This document shows positions 52,937-64,000 of a stretch of DNA of 64,000 nucleotides, one piece after another. Origin of the DNA: Malus domestica. Its lineage: Eukaryota; Streptophyta; Magnoliopsida; Rosales; Rosaceae. The notes under the pieces are model-generated. The model was not told where the DNA came from, made no database searches, and worked only from the letters and a program-made list of their open reading frames with translations. Each line of letters opens with the position of its first letter. Positions within the stretch are counted from its first letter, which is position 1. The DNA lies in NCBI RefSeq assembly GCF_042453785.1, contig NC_091664.1, forward strand, positions 2,409,001-2,473,000, read 5' to 3'. Made by a program: the position numbers and the translations under genes.

Positions 52937-53389
52937 CGTCGCATAATCTCTGTCTGTCTTCAGAAGCAATGCAAATTCATGGACAAACAGGTGGGCTTTA
53001 TAGAGGTATTTTCTGGGCCCATTTTGTTTCCGGCACACATTTTTGTTTGCAACGTATTGACTCAAACGGGCCAAGAAAATCTGATGATCAGCCCATGTTT
53101 TCTCGGTTTTGAACCGAGGGAGCATATTGACTCAAAAAGTATGTGGGTTTTCAAATGGTTCCGACAACATAGAGAATCGAATTCATTACAATTGAAACCC
53201 TCAATTCGGTAAGTTCTGTGTCTCAAGATTTGGGCAGTCACTACGAAAAGTATATATCAGGGACTTGAGTTGATCGATACTGCATGGCAGACTTTTAAGC
53301 TTCAAGCAGCCTTTAAGGCTCAAAATCCGAAGCCCCGTAAGATTATTTATCGACGATGGCAGTTCTTCAATTGCAGTCCCATCCAAATA

Positions 53390-55700
53390 AAGCCTTTTGA
53401 GTTCTCACATAACTTCTGAAATCTCTAGAAACTTCTCAAGATTTGAGCAGCGAGCAAGTTTAAAATCTTTCAAAAACTTGAGTTGACAGATACTGCATGG
53501 CAGACTTTTAAGCTTCAAGCAGCCTTCAAGGCTCAAATAACAAAGCCCCGTAAGATTACTTATCGACGATGGCAGTTCTTCAATTGCAGTCCCATCCAAA
53601 TAAAGCCATTTGAGTTCTCCCATAAATTCTGAAATCTCGGGAAACTTCTCAAGATTTGAACAGCCAGCAAGATTAAAATCTTTCAGGGACTTGAGTTGAC
53701 AGATACTGCACGGCAGACTTTTAAGCTTCAAGCAGCCTTCAAGGCTCAAATAACAAAGCCCCGTAAGATAACTTATCGACGATGGCAGTTTTTCAATTGT
53801 AGTCTCATCCAAACAAAGCCATTTGAGTTCTCCCATAACTTCTGAAATCTCTGGAAACTTCTCAAGATTTGAACTCCCAGCAAGATTAAAATCTTCCAGG
53901 GACTTGAGTTGATAGATCAGTGGCAGACTTTTAAGCTTCAAGCAGCCTCCAAGGCTCAAATCACAAAGCCTCGTAAGATTACTTATCGACGATGGTAGTT
54001 CTTCAATTGCAGTATCATCCAAATAAAGCCATTTGAGTTCTCCCATAACTTCTGAAATTTCTGGAAACTTCTCAAGATTTGAACTCCCAGCAAGATTAAA
54101 ATCTTCCAGGGACTTGAGTTGATAGATCAGTGGCAGACTTTTAAGCTTCAAGCAACCTCCAAGGCTCAAATCACAAAGCCTCGTAAGATTACTTATCGAC
54201 GATGGTAGTTCTTCAATTGCAGTATCATCCAAATAAAGCCATTTGAGTTCTCCCATAACTTCTGAAATTTCTGGAAACTTCTCAAGATTTGAGCAGCCAG
54301 CAAGATTAAAATCTTCCAGAGACTTGAGTTGACAGATACTGCAAGGCAAACTTTTAAGCTTCAAGCAGCCTTTAAGGCTAAAATCACAAAGCCCCGTAAG
54401 ATTACTTATCGACGATGGTAGTTCTTCAATTGCAGTACCATCCAAACAAAGCAATTGGAGTTCTCCCATAACTTCTGAAATCTCTGGAAACTTCTCAAGA
54501 TTTGAGCAGCCAGCAAGTTTAAAATCTTTCAGAAACTTGAGTTGACAGATACTGCATGGCAAACTTTTAAGCTTCAAGCAGCCTTCAAGGCTAAAATAAC
54601 AAAGCCCCGTAAGATTACTTATCGACGATGGCAGTTCTTCAATTGCAGTCCCATCCAAATAAAGCAATTTGAGTTCTCCCATAACTTCTGAAATCTCTCT
54701 AGAAACTTCTCAAGATTTGAACAGCCAGCAAGATTAAAATCTTTCAGGGACTTGAGTTGACAGATACTGCAAGGCAGACTTTTAAGCTTCAAGCAGCCTT
54801 TAAGGCTCAAATAACAAAGCCCCGTCAGATTACTTATTGACGATGGCAGTTCTTCAATTGCAGTATCATCCAAACAAAGCGACTGGAGTTCTCCCATAAC
54901 TTCTGAAATCTTTGGAAACTTATCAAGATTTGAGCAACGAGCAAGTTTAAAATCTTTCAGAAACTTGAGTTGACAGATACTGCATGGCAGACTTTTAAGC
55001 TTCAAGCAGCCTTCAAGGCTCAAATAACAAAGCCCCGTAAGATTACTTATCGACGATGGCAGTTCTTCAATTGCAGTCCCATCCAAATAAAGCCATTTGA
55101 GTTCTCCCATAACTTCTGAAATCTCTGGAAACTTCTCAAGATTTGAACAGCCAGCAAGATTAAAATCTTTCAGGGACTTGAGTTGACAGATACTGCAAGG
55201 CAGACTTTTAAGCTTCAAGCAGCCTTTAAGGCTCAAATAACAAAGCCCCGTCAGATTACTTATCGACGATGGCAGTTCTTCAATTACAGTCTCATCCAAA
55301 TAAAGCCAATTGAGTTGTTCCATAACTTCTAAAATCTCTGGAAACTTCTCAAGCTTCAAGCAGCCTATAAGGCTCAAATCACAAAGCCCCGTAAGATTAC
55401 TTATCGACGATGGCAGTTCTTCAATTGCAGTATCATCCAAACAAAGCGACTGGAGTTCTCCCATAACTTCTGAAATCTCTGGGAACTTTAGCAAATTTGA
55501 GCAGCCAGAAAGATTAAGATATTTGAGAGATCTCAAATAAATGCTGCTTGGAAGACTTTGAAGCTCTATGCAATCTTTTAAGTTCAAAGTAACAAGCCCT
55601 GTAAGATTTTTAATTGACGAGGGCAGTTCTTTAATTGCAATCCCATCTAAATGAAGGTTTGAAAGTTCCTTCATGACGTCTGAGATCTCTGGAAACTTCT
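53390..55700 (-). repeat. Tandem array of ~213-bp LRR-coding units
   Basis: About eleven units of 70-71 codons, each holding three LRRs, begin at an MGELKWLYLD-like phrase and run through AIEELPSSISNLTGL, GCLKLKSLPCSICQLKSL and AGCSNLEKFPEISEV. The two adjacent 210-bp units around 53840-54260 are identical at the protein level. One unit near 55315-55450 is shortened to 47 codons. This is the pattern of unequal crossing-over or gene conversion. Confidence 0.85.
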
Positions 55701-57689
55701 CAAAACTAGAGCAGCCGGAAAGAATAAGGCTTTTGAGAGATTTCATACAAATGCTGCTTGGAAATTTCCTCAGTTCTTTGCACCCTCTTAGACTCAAAAC
55801 AAGAAGATTTTGAAGAGATGAAATGGATGGATGAACCTCAAATAAACTGTTACAATCTTCAAGGAATAATTCCTCCAGATTTTTCACCTCGGTTAAGTAG
55901 GGGGTTCTTTCAAGGTAATGAGAGTGGTTTAAATTGATGAACTTCAACCTTTCCAAATGCTGTCCAAATATCCAGGAAAACATGGATTACATAACAAAGC
56001 AAATGAGAAATTAGCCAATTTTAAAGAAAAATATGAAAAAGATGATTGTACCTTGGTTCCTTCCCAAAGTTGTTGGATGTTACTATATTGCATGTCAAGG
56101 TCAACTAGGTTGTTGGGGTGAAAATTGGATGGCAAAGACTTTAGGGGGCAGCCATGCCAAAAGAGACACCTCAACTCATGAGAAAGATACTTTAAGTCTC
56201 CACTCAGGTGTTGTATGAAATCATGGTCACTAAAGGGGTAATGATATTTGATACGGAGCAGTCTTAGCCTCGTCATTCCGGCAAAAGCTTCAGCATTTAA
56301 GTATACTTCTTCTGATTTGTTTGACAAGTCCAGGACTATGCTCTCAATAGCTTTTGTAGCCTGGATGGAGAATGGGGGAATTTAAGTAAGTGCAAATACC
56401 CATAACCTTAATTACGTATATAAAATAAATACATGTTTCTACACTAATTGCATATGAAAAGGACAGTATGGATGATTATATCTTACTATATTTTGAGTTA
56501 ACACGGGATGAACATCTTCATAACTCCACAGCCTACTGCGTCTCCCGGGCTCTTTAATAGATTCTTGGCGGACAATTTCCCAACCCATTTCTTCTAGTAA
56601 ATCATGCATCTCGATTGTGCCATCATCTGATATTGTTATGAGAGATCTATCAATTAGAACTCTTAATCCACTATTAGGATAGAAGCCACAACCGTCCAGG
56701 ATATTTATTGCATAATCATTTTTCATTCCTTTAAAGAAACAAGCAATGTCCAAAAAAATGTCCTCCGAATCGTCCAGCCCATCAAAACTCGTTCTAAGCA
56801 CATCCTGAATTCCCCTGTGTGGGGTTTTCCTTATCTTCTCTAACACATCTTCCCACTCGCGTACACTTTTATTATCAAGAAAAGCTCCCAAGACTTTGAG
56901 CGCTAAAGGCAAACCTCGAGCATATTCTATGGCATGGCATGTGAGATGTTTGTGGTCTCTTGTGGGTTGGTTTGTTCTGAAGGCATATTGCATAAAGAGG
57001 TCACGAGCTTCCTTGTCACTTGAAAACTTGGGCCAATATATTGCATCAACTCCGTTTAGTAATTGCACATCTCGTGTTGTTATAATAATTCTACTTCCGC
57101 AGCCAAATGAACGTTGCTTTCCCAGTAAGCCTTCAATTTGGTCTATATTGTCCACGTCATCAAGAACAAGGAAAACTTTTTTCTTAGCTAGTCCTTTCCT
57201 TATCATCTTGGAACCTTTATCCAAAGTTCCTAAACTTCGCACCTTTTCCTTCAATATTCTGGATAAAAGCTCTTCCTGCATATGTATTGCACCATGCCTG
57301 GAGAAACCTTCCTTGACATTTTCAAGAAAGCAGTAAGCTTCAAATTGACAAGCGATTTCCTCATAAACAGCTCTGGCAATGGTTGTTTTGCCTATTCCAC
57401 CCATACCCCATATTCCAACAAAGCGAACATCCTCCGTGCCAAGACATAATCGCAAATTCATTTCATCTAGGTGGGAATCCATTCCAACCAAGCCATCGCC
57501 TTTACTTGACGACATGTGGATCAATTTATCAAAGATATCTTGTACAATTTCTTCAACAAGCCTTGCATCATCCCTGTGAAATTAAGAATAAATAAATAAA
57601 AGTTCAGCATTTCGTCTGTAAAGAATCAAAGCAAGTCTTGCTGCATTTGATAGTAAACAATAATACTGTAACACCAACACCAATTAAGA

Positions 57690-58970
57690 GTTTAAGACTG
57701 AACAAAGTAAAATTACTTATAATTTCACGAATCCAAAGTAAAATATGCATCCAAGAAATCCCAAATTAGGAAACCAAACTAATCAGAATATGAACAAAGT
57801 AGAATTACTTGTAATTTCACAAATCCAAAGTACAATTTGCACACAAGAAATCTTAAAGCAGGAAACAAAACTATAATTAGACTATGAACAAAGTAGAATT
57901 AACTGGAATTTCGGGAATCGGAAGTAAAATTTGCATGCAAGAAATCTGAAAAGAGGAACCAACTCTATAATTAGACTATGAACAAGGTATCTTAAATTTC
58001 AGGTAGACGGGCCATGGGCCCACTCCAACAGCATCGATACTGTCCTTACTTGGCCACCTGCTCAATCCGTCAGGTGTGAGGTTTTAATACAATTGAGGTT
58101 TTAATACAAAAGGTTTAGAGTGGGGTAATTCTATTTAAAGGGCTTGTTCTCAAGCCTTTTGGCCGATGTGGGACAGAGGAATTCTAACACTCCCCCACAC
58201 GTCAGACCCCATTTTATGGGTCACTTTGCTTGGGGACCCACCCGTTCACGTGGTGGTACGGGCCCGTCCCCTGGCTCTGATACGATCTTAAATTTCAGGT
58301 AGATGGGCCATGTGCCCACTCCAACAACACTGATACTGTCCCCACTTGGCCACCTGCTCAATCTGTCAAGTGTGGGGTTTTAATACAAAAAACCTCAGTG
58401 ATAGTTAGAGTGGGGTAATTCTATGTAAGGGGCTTGTTCTCATGCCTTCTGGCCGATGTGGGACAAAAGAATTCTAACAGTATAATACTTGTAATTTCGC
58501 AAATCGAAAGTAAAATTTGCATATAAGAAATACGAAAACAGGAACCAACACTATAATTAGACTATGAACAAAGTAGAATTACTTGTAATTTTGCGAATCG
58601 AAAGTAAAATTTGCATACAAGAAATCCGGAAACAGGATCCAAAACTATAAATAGATTATGAACAAAGTAGAATTAATTGTAATTTCGCGAATCAGAAGTA
58701 AAATTTGCAAATAAGAAATACGAAAACAGGAGCCAAAACTATAATTAGCTATGAACAAAGTAGAATTACATCTAATTTCGCGAATCGAAAGTAAAATTTG
58801 CATATAAGAAATCTGAAAACAGGAACCAAAACTATAATTAGATTATGAACAAAGTAGAATTACTTGTAATTTCTCGAATCGAAAGTAAAATTGGCATACA
58901 AGAAATTCGAAAACAAGAACCAAAACTATAATTAGATTATGAGCAAAGTAGAATTACTTGTAATTTTGCG
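57690..58970 (-). repeat. ~93-bp tandem repeats filling TNL intron 1
   Basis: Repeat markers (GAATCGAAAGTAAAATTTG or close variants) occur at about 57729, 57823, 57915, then after the TRIM at 58500, 58595, 58689, 58782 and 58876, a period of 93-94. The ninth position, 58970, is the end of exon 1 itself. In transcript sense each unit copies the exon-1 donor (GATTCGCAAAATTACAA|GTAATTC) and also holds an acceptor-like CCTGTTTTCAG. Confidence 0.8.
57987..58483 (-). mobile_element. TRIM retrotransposon inserted in the intron repeats
   Basis: Two direct terminal repeats (57991-58189 and 58287-58479, about 195 bp each, starting TGTTAGAATTC on the minus strand) flank a 97-base middle. Directly after the minus-strand 5' LTR is GTATCAGAGCCA, matching the initiator-tRNA-Met primer site of plant retroelements. 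Before the 3' LTR is a purine tract, GTGTGGGGGAG. GTAT at 57987-57990 and 58480-58483 is a short target duplication, and its removal restores the 93-bp repeat unit. It has no coding capacity, as expected for a terminal-repeat retrotransposon in miniature. Confidence 0.85.
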
Positions 58971-59616
58971 AATCCCAGCCGGATAAATTGCAGGCTCTTG
59001 TAAGAGCTGACTTCCAGCTCTGCACCTCCGCCATCTCAGCCGCGGAGTCGAGTTCGTGTCTCGCAAACGCCTCCGCAAAACTCCTCTTGCGCTTGCGGAC
59101 GTGAGACGGATCGACGTCGTAGAAGACGGGCACCACAGTCTGGCCGTCCGAGTCCATACATTCCAGAATTTGGACGAGTTCTTTGAGGCACCAGGTGGAA
59201 GAAGCATAGTTTGGAGAGAAAACTACGATCGAGACCCTCGAGTTTCGAATGGCTGTGAGGAGGTCGGAGAGGTGGTTGCCTTTTCGGAGCTCTTCGGCGT
59301 CGATGAAAGTGTGGATGGCTTTCTGGTCCAGAGCTCTGTAGAGATGGCTGACGACAGAGCTCTGTAGAGATGGCTGACGAAGGACCTGCGAGTGTCTTCG
59401 CCTCTGAAGTTGAGGAAGACGTCGTATGTCCAACGACGACGACCGGAGGAAGACGACGAGTCAGAAGAAGTAGAAGAAGAAGCCATTGACGGAGAATGAT
59501 CAGCGATGAACAGAGGAGTGCAGGTCAACGAGCTTCGTGGAAAATGATGAAACGTAGAGGGAAGAAAAAAAATGTGGCATTTGTCGTAGTGAGTGAGAAG
59601 GTGATGGGCCGTGCCT

Positions 59617-59882
59617 GGGTGCGTTTGGTACGTAGGACGGGACGGGACGGAACGGGACGGAACGGGACGAGGCGTTCCGTCCCGCGTTTGGTGCGCCAAA
59701 ATGGGTGGAACGGGCTGTTCCACGGGACAGATTTTGGGTGTTTTTGCGTCCCACCTCCCCCTGGAACGGGTTTGTTTCACGTCTGTGGAACACAATGTTT
59801 TACCATTTTAAGACAAATATACCCCATGTCTTTTTCAAAAATTACACCTTCGTTCCGTCCCGTCTGCGTACCAAACGCACCC
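59617..59882. mobile_element. MITE in the TNL promoter region
   Basis: The perfect-looking ends GGGTGCGTTTGGTACG and CGTACCAAACGCACCC, plus internal GACGGGACGGAAC / GTTCCGTCCCGTC, form inverted repeats of about 30 bases. It lies 131 bases upstream of the TNL start codon. No clean target duplication was identified, so the superfamily is open. Confidence 0.7.
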
Positions 59883-61188
59883 TTTTTTAACATACGATAT
59901 TATTATTATTATTTTTTTTTGTCAATTATGATATTATTATTTGTCTCACTATAATTTAACAATAATATGATTTAAATTCGTCTTTGGTATTACTGTACTT
60001 TAAAAAAAAAAAAAAACTATTCATGAGCTATGAGAATAAACAACGGTAAAATAAAGTTGTTGAGTGTTTAGTAAACTTTTTTTTGTTAAAGAACTCCTAT
60101 AAAAAATATCAATGTATTAAAAAAGAAATTGCCAAAGAGAATAATGTAAGGACAAAGATTGTAATTTTGTAAAATATAAGAGGTTACACTTGCTATTTGA
60201 AAATTTCATTAAATGACCATTGAAAAAACCTTTTTTTTTAAAGCAAGGTAGACCATGTTTTTGCTTTTCTATACTTTTATACTGTCACTTGTCAGTCACT
60301 AACAGCAATTAAAAAAAACATTTTTTTGTTTTACCAAATTTACATTTGATGTTTCAAATTTTTTAATAAACTGTTTTTTTTTTTTTAAGCACAACAATCT
60401 CAAATGAGCGCGATCAGTTCAAGAAAGAACAAGTCACCACCCGAATCTCGACGGTAATACCAAAATTGGCGAGAGATTTGCCTCAAAATTGTCTCTTGCT
60501 ATTTGGCTCTAATGGTACTATTCTATCTTTGTTTGTCCGCGAGAAGTCTTAAGTTTGATTTCAAATTTGATATTTGATTAATTTGCCCTCTAAAATTAAT
60601 TTTTCGTCTTAATTTATATTTTTAAACTGAATTGTCTTACTTTGCCTCTAAAACAACTAAAATCGAGTCATTTCACCCCATTTTCGTTATGAACGTCAAA
60701 TGAAAGGGCAGCCAAGACATTTCATGTCATGCTGATAGTAATGAGCCTTTGTTTGGTGAGGTAAGAAATTTTCAAACTGCCCTAAACCTCTAAAATTGTT
60801 AAATCTTTGCCAACATGGACACAAAAGTGAGGCAAATTCAGTTTCAAAAGATAAAGTGAGATTAAATCAGTTTTAGGGTGTCGAACCTTAAAACCACTGC
60901 CTATTTAATTATAATTAACTCATAGCATGATTTAGTCATGAGCCCTCCAATATTGTTTTATTGAAAGAAAGAAAAAAAAATTTACGTCTTGTAACTTAGT
61001 TAAAAAGTAATCACTCCACCGTGGTGAGAAAAATTGTGGCCTGCTTGTTTGAACCATCATTGTAACGACGAATTAATTCATGTAAAACATTCACATGGTA
61101 GGTCTTTTACCAGAATGGCATCGTCAAAAGAAACGGGATGCATTGCAGAAACTGCTTTCTTAGTCACATACTCTGCAGACAAGCATCG
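59883..61188. other. AT-rich intergenic stretch
   Basis: No gene or clear repeat was recognised. Confidence 0.5.
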
Positions 61189-61370
61189 ACGAAAGATTTG
61201 CATTAGCACACAGGCAACCAACATTAGCGCACAGTCGTTGATCAACAAAAATATCAAATGACATTGACTAGTGATTGGTCAAAAAACAATTGTCAAAATC
61301 TTGAAATACCGGATATGCCAAGCAAAACTCGAAAGATTTGCATTAGCACACAGGCAACCAGCATATGTCC
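61189..61370. repeat. 35-bp direct repeat pair
   Basis: CGAAAGATTTGCATTAGCAC followed by ACAGGCAACCA occurs at about 61191-61224 and 61331-61364, 140 bases apart and nearly identical. The origin is unknown. Confidence 0.6.
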
Positions 61371-61447
61371 TAGACAAATGAAAAAGGTTCCAGCTAAAAC
61401 GGATCTCATCGAAAGCCAAAAAAGAAAGAGCTTCGTCGACAAACTGT

Positions 61448-61795
<348 letters not shown>

Positions 61796-62096
61796 ACATA
61801 TAAAGATACAACTCGTTAGTGTGATAATGAACTATGTAATTCAAACTACCCTCACAAATCACAATGCAATTCAAGAACTATGCGCAGTTACAAGTCAGTG
61901 CAACCATTCAGAAGTGAACACTAATTTTCAGGCCAAGTTGTTCTACATTGACAACGATGATATGTAAGTAAGTAGAGGGTCAATAAAGCACATGAGGCAG
62001 TGATGATTAGAAGATTATGGCAAGTAGAGGAGGGTTAACTAACCACTGGACGAAACATAAATGAGTAATAAAACCCATTTAGATTCATTCAAGTAA

Positions 62097-62127
<31 letters not shown>

Positions 62128-62718
62128 TTTCTATTTTGTAGTTTTTGATGAAATTATATAAATTTTAAATATAAACAGATACTTAGCAAAATATAATAAA
62201 TTTACTTAAACCCGTCTAGTCCGCTTAGGCGCCTGCTTAGACCCAGCCAAGGCGCCTAGACCCCTCCCCGCCGCCCGATTAGGGCCAAGCGTCTTTTAGA
62301 ACGAAGTGGCTGCTCGTGAAATGTTAACTTAAAGGTAGTTCTGTATCGTTAAAAGTATACACCAAGTTCTACTTTTGTGTGTGTTTCAAAATAATCGGCG
62401 ACTTGAATTTCCATACATCCCATAAGCTCTTGTTCTAAATTTGAATGCACACAGTTGTACATAGCATGATCCCTACATTTCTAAATGTGAATGAGCAAAA
62501 CGTGATACATATTGACACAATCAACCGACGATGGTGGAAGAAGTTGAGAGGGAATTTGTGAAGGAGAAAGTCAAGCAAATTGGACATTCTTTTTTCTTGT
62601 GTTTACGACTAGCTCATGAGTATATTGTGACTTTCGCGTTCCCGACGGGTCTTACGAAATCATGAGTGACTGCTCTCCTTGGTCTTCCATAACCCCTTGC
62701 TGCATCCAGCTGAAAATC
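61796..62718. other. Intergenic stretch
   Basis: A (TA)n run lies at 62108-62129. A GC-rich CGCCTAGAC/GGCGCCTAG block at 62213-62290 resembles the dispersed repeat seen at 7970-8130. The right part (62600-62718) is probably the 3' untranslated region of SNRNP35. Confidence 0.45.
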
Positions 62719-63627
62719 TTAGTAGCGATCACGGCCGGTGGACCTCTCACGGTGACGGGACTTGTGCCTCTTGGAAGCACGCTCATCCCTATCCCTAGAG
62801 CTCCTGTGAGAGCGCTCTGCTCTGTCAACCGAGCTCCTGTTGTGATAGTGTTCTTCTGTCTCAGTTGAGCTCCTTACAGAACTGTCCTCTGGGTCAATAG
62901 ATCTTTTGTAAAACCTTTCTTCGTTCTCCACAGGACTACTTCTGCACATGTTCGCTTCCCTGTCCATGGACCTTTCATGGGCACTTTCTTTTCTATCCAT
63001 GGAGCTCCCTTTCCTTCTAGGTGGGGACGGGACCTACAAACACAAACGAGAAACAAAGACTCTGTGATAGAAGTTCCATGAGGAGACATCTGATAATGCT
63101 CGAAAGCTAAACAATCTAAACTGCTTTGAGCAACTGCTACTAGCTATAGGCTGCAGAATCAGGGAGGAAAATACATGGCTAATGGGACCAAAAGAAGAAA
63201 AATACCTGATAGGGTGACATGTATCTTCCTTCTGGTGGAGGTGGGATCCCAAGTCTCTCCAGCTCGTCATATGGGATTGGACGCCTGGCTACCAAGATAA
63301 ATAAAAGGTAAAGAGTTGCATCTAATTCACTGCAAGTTTACGAAATATATTACATAATTAAGAAAGTTATGCATACAGGGGAGCTCGAAATGGTTTTTCT
63401 CGTCCTCCAAAACGAAGCTGTCCAGATTCCTTCTTACCACAGAAACCACCTCCTGGTAAAACAATAAAATCACATGAACTTGACCTCTATAGGCATATGC
63501 AAACTGAAGGTAGGAGAATACAAAAACTTCACTGACCTAATCTTCTTGGAATCCACCCTGGCATCAACTGCTGTCTGTTGTAATCAACGATAACTTTAGA
63601 ATCATCAATCAAGGAATGGTGAGCTTC
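62719..63627 (-). CDS. SNRNP35: U11/U12 snRNP 35 kDa protein, 3' part (5' end outside window)
   Basis: Four exons are visible on the minus strand: 63627-63537, 63452-63377, 63284-63206 and 63033-62719, all in phase. They encode the part after the RNA-recognition domain: [66 protein letters not shown], then a charged Arg/Ser/Glu/His-rich tail. The protein is a component of the minor (U12-type) spliceosome and is the counterpart of U1-70K in the U11/U12 di-snRNP. The RRM and start codon must lie beyond 64000. The acceptor for the third visible exon is taken at CCAG|GCGTCC, because only that keeps LRPIP in frame. Confidence 0.88.
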
Positions 63628-64000
63628 CTGCAAACAAGCAACTAATCTAAGCTCATCATAGACATGTTATGACTTATGCAGATCATATTGTCCCCTATTT
63701 TCTTTTCCTTGGCTTGCCTCGTCTATCCACATTTAAGACATTAAGCATACCATTACGAAGTATATTATCCAACCACCTACAATTGATATGCACATGTCTT
63801 TTCTCAGAAAACTAGCAAGCACAGCCAAATCAATTTAATTTTGTGAGAGAAGGACGTATCTATGAGAACAAACACCAATACCAATATGCTTGAAGCGAAA
63901 TCCATCAACAGTACAAGAATGTAAAATTAGAATTCCCCGCCACATAGACATGCATCTACATATATGAAAATAATTGAAGAGATTCCATGTCGTATAGACT
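63628..64000 (-). other. Probable SNRNP35 intron running off the window
   Basis: There is no recognisable coding sequence up to the end of the window. The next upstream exon (end of the RRM) is expected further right. Confidence 0.5.

Larger units (their letters stand above)
53201..59486 (-). pseudogene. TIR-NBS-LRR immune receptor gene with three lesions
   Basis: Exon 1 59486-58958 (TIR: RRWTYDVFLNFRGEDTRRSF, VSIVVFSPNYASSTWCLKEL, VPVFYDVDPSHVRK); exon 2 57573-56487 (NB-ARC: P-loop GMGGIGKTT, kinase-2 VFLVLDDVDNI, GLPLALKVLG, MHDLLEEMG); exon 3 56360-56052 (linker, ATKAIESIVLDLSN start); exon 4 55959-53201 (LRRs, about 11 repeated blocks). Phases fit the standard four-exon TNL. Lesions: a 26-bp tandem duplication in exon 1 (59329-59354 / 59355-59380) shifts the TIR frame and leads to a stop near 59223; two extra bases at about 54694-54702 shift the LRR frame; and GGA became TGA at 53405-53407. 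Intact TNLs bind pathogen effectors or guard host targets, and their TIR acts as an NADase. This copy should not make a full protein unless the lesions are sequence errors. Confidence 0.88.

Noticed and set aside
52580-53125. 181-codon frame as an intact new gene
   Set aside because: Only its middle part (from the Met at 52936) is recognisable, as a SNRNP35 fragment; both ends are unrelated read-through.
59496-59954. 152-codon + strand frame upstream of the TNL
   Set aside because: It is composed mostly of the GC-rich MITE at 59617-59882 and has no domain.

Overview
This is nuclear DNA from a dicot plant. The genes have many introns with GT/AG junctions, the intergenic DNA is AT-rich, and there are plant-type mobile elements: MULE-like and PIF/Harbinger-like foldbacks, a TRIM, an RTE-clade LINE and a SINE. 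It also has plant-only genes: a TIR-NBS-LRR immune receptor, the meiotic factor PRD1 and a three-FKBP plus TPR immunophilin. The repeat style and the receptor type suggest Rosaceae, probably an apple or pear relative. That assignment rests on recognition and was not tested by a search.

Layout. 1-10.9 kb is transposon-rich intergenic DNA around one small intronless gene ending in a GTE-like motif. 10.96-12.93 kb (-) is an intronless UBA-domain gene with a leader intron. 13.8-17.7 kb is a relic zone with a MITE, an LTR-like fragment and a decayed RNase H domain. 18.12-24.93 kb (+) is SEC23, a COPII coat subunit with 12 exons. 26.24-32.40 kb (-) is PRD1, needed for meiotic double-strand breaks, with 9 exons. 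33.4-34.2 kb is an unusual interleaved inverted repeat. 34.60-38.98 kb (+) is purL, a plastid-targeted purine enzyme. 39.4-46.8 kb is a nest made of a truncated RTE LINE, a multi-repeat element carrying an unrecognised coiled-coil ORF, and a nearly complete RTE LINE. 48.67-51.59 kb (+) is an FKBP62/65 (ROF1/ROF2)-type immunophilin with 12 exons. 53.2-59.5 kb (-) is a TIR-NBS-LRR receptor gene that looks like a recent pseudogene. The right end holds an RPS8 gene fragment and the 3' half of the U11/U12-35K spliceosomal protein gene.

The intact genes are unrelated housekeeping, meiotic and stress genes and do not form a pathway. SEC23 and PRD1 are convergent, and PRD1 and purL are divergent with about 2.2 kb between their start codons. 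The dynamic part is the receptor locus. Its LRR exon is built from near-identical units of about 213 bp, its first intron is an array of ~93-bp repeats that copy the exon-1 splice donor, a TRIM has landed in that array, and broken pieces of neighbouring genes lie on both sides. All exon coordinates were worked out by hand from splice signals and reading phase; every joined model keeps frame unless a lesion is stated.
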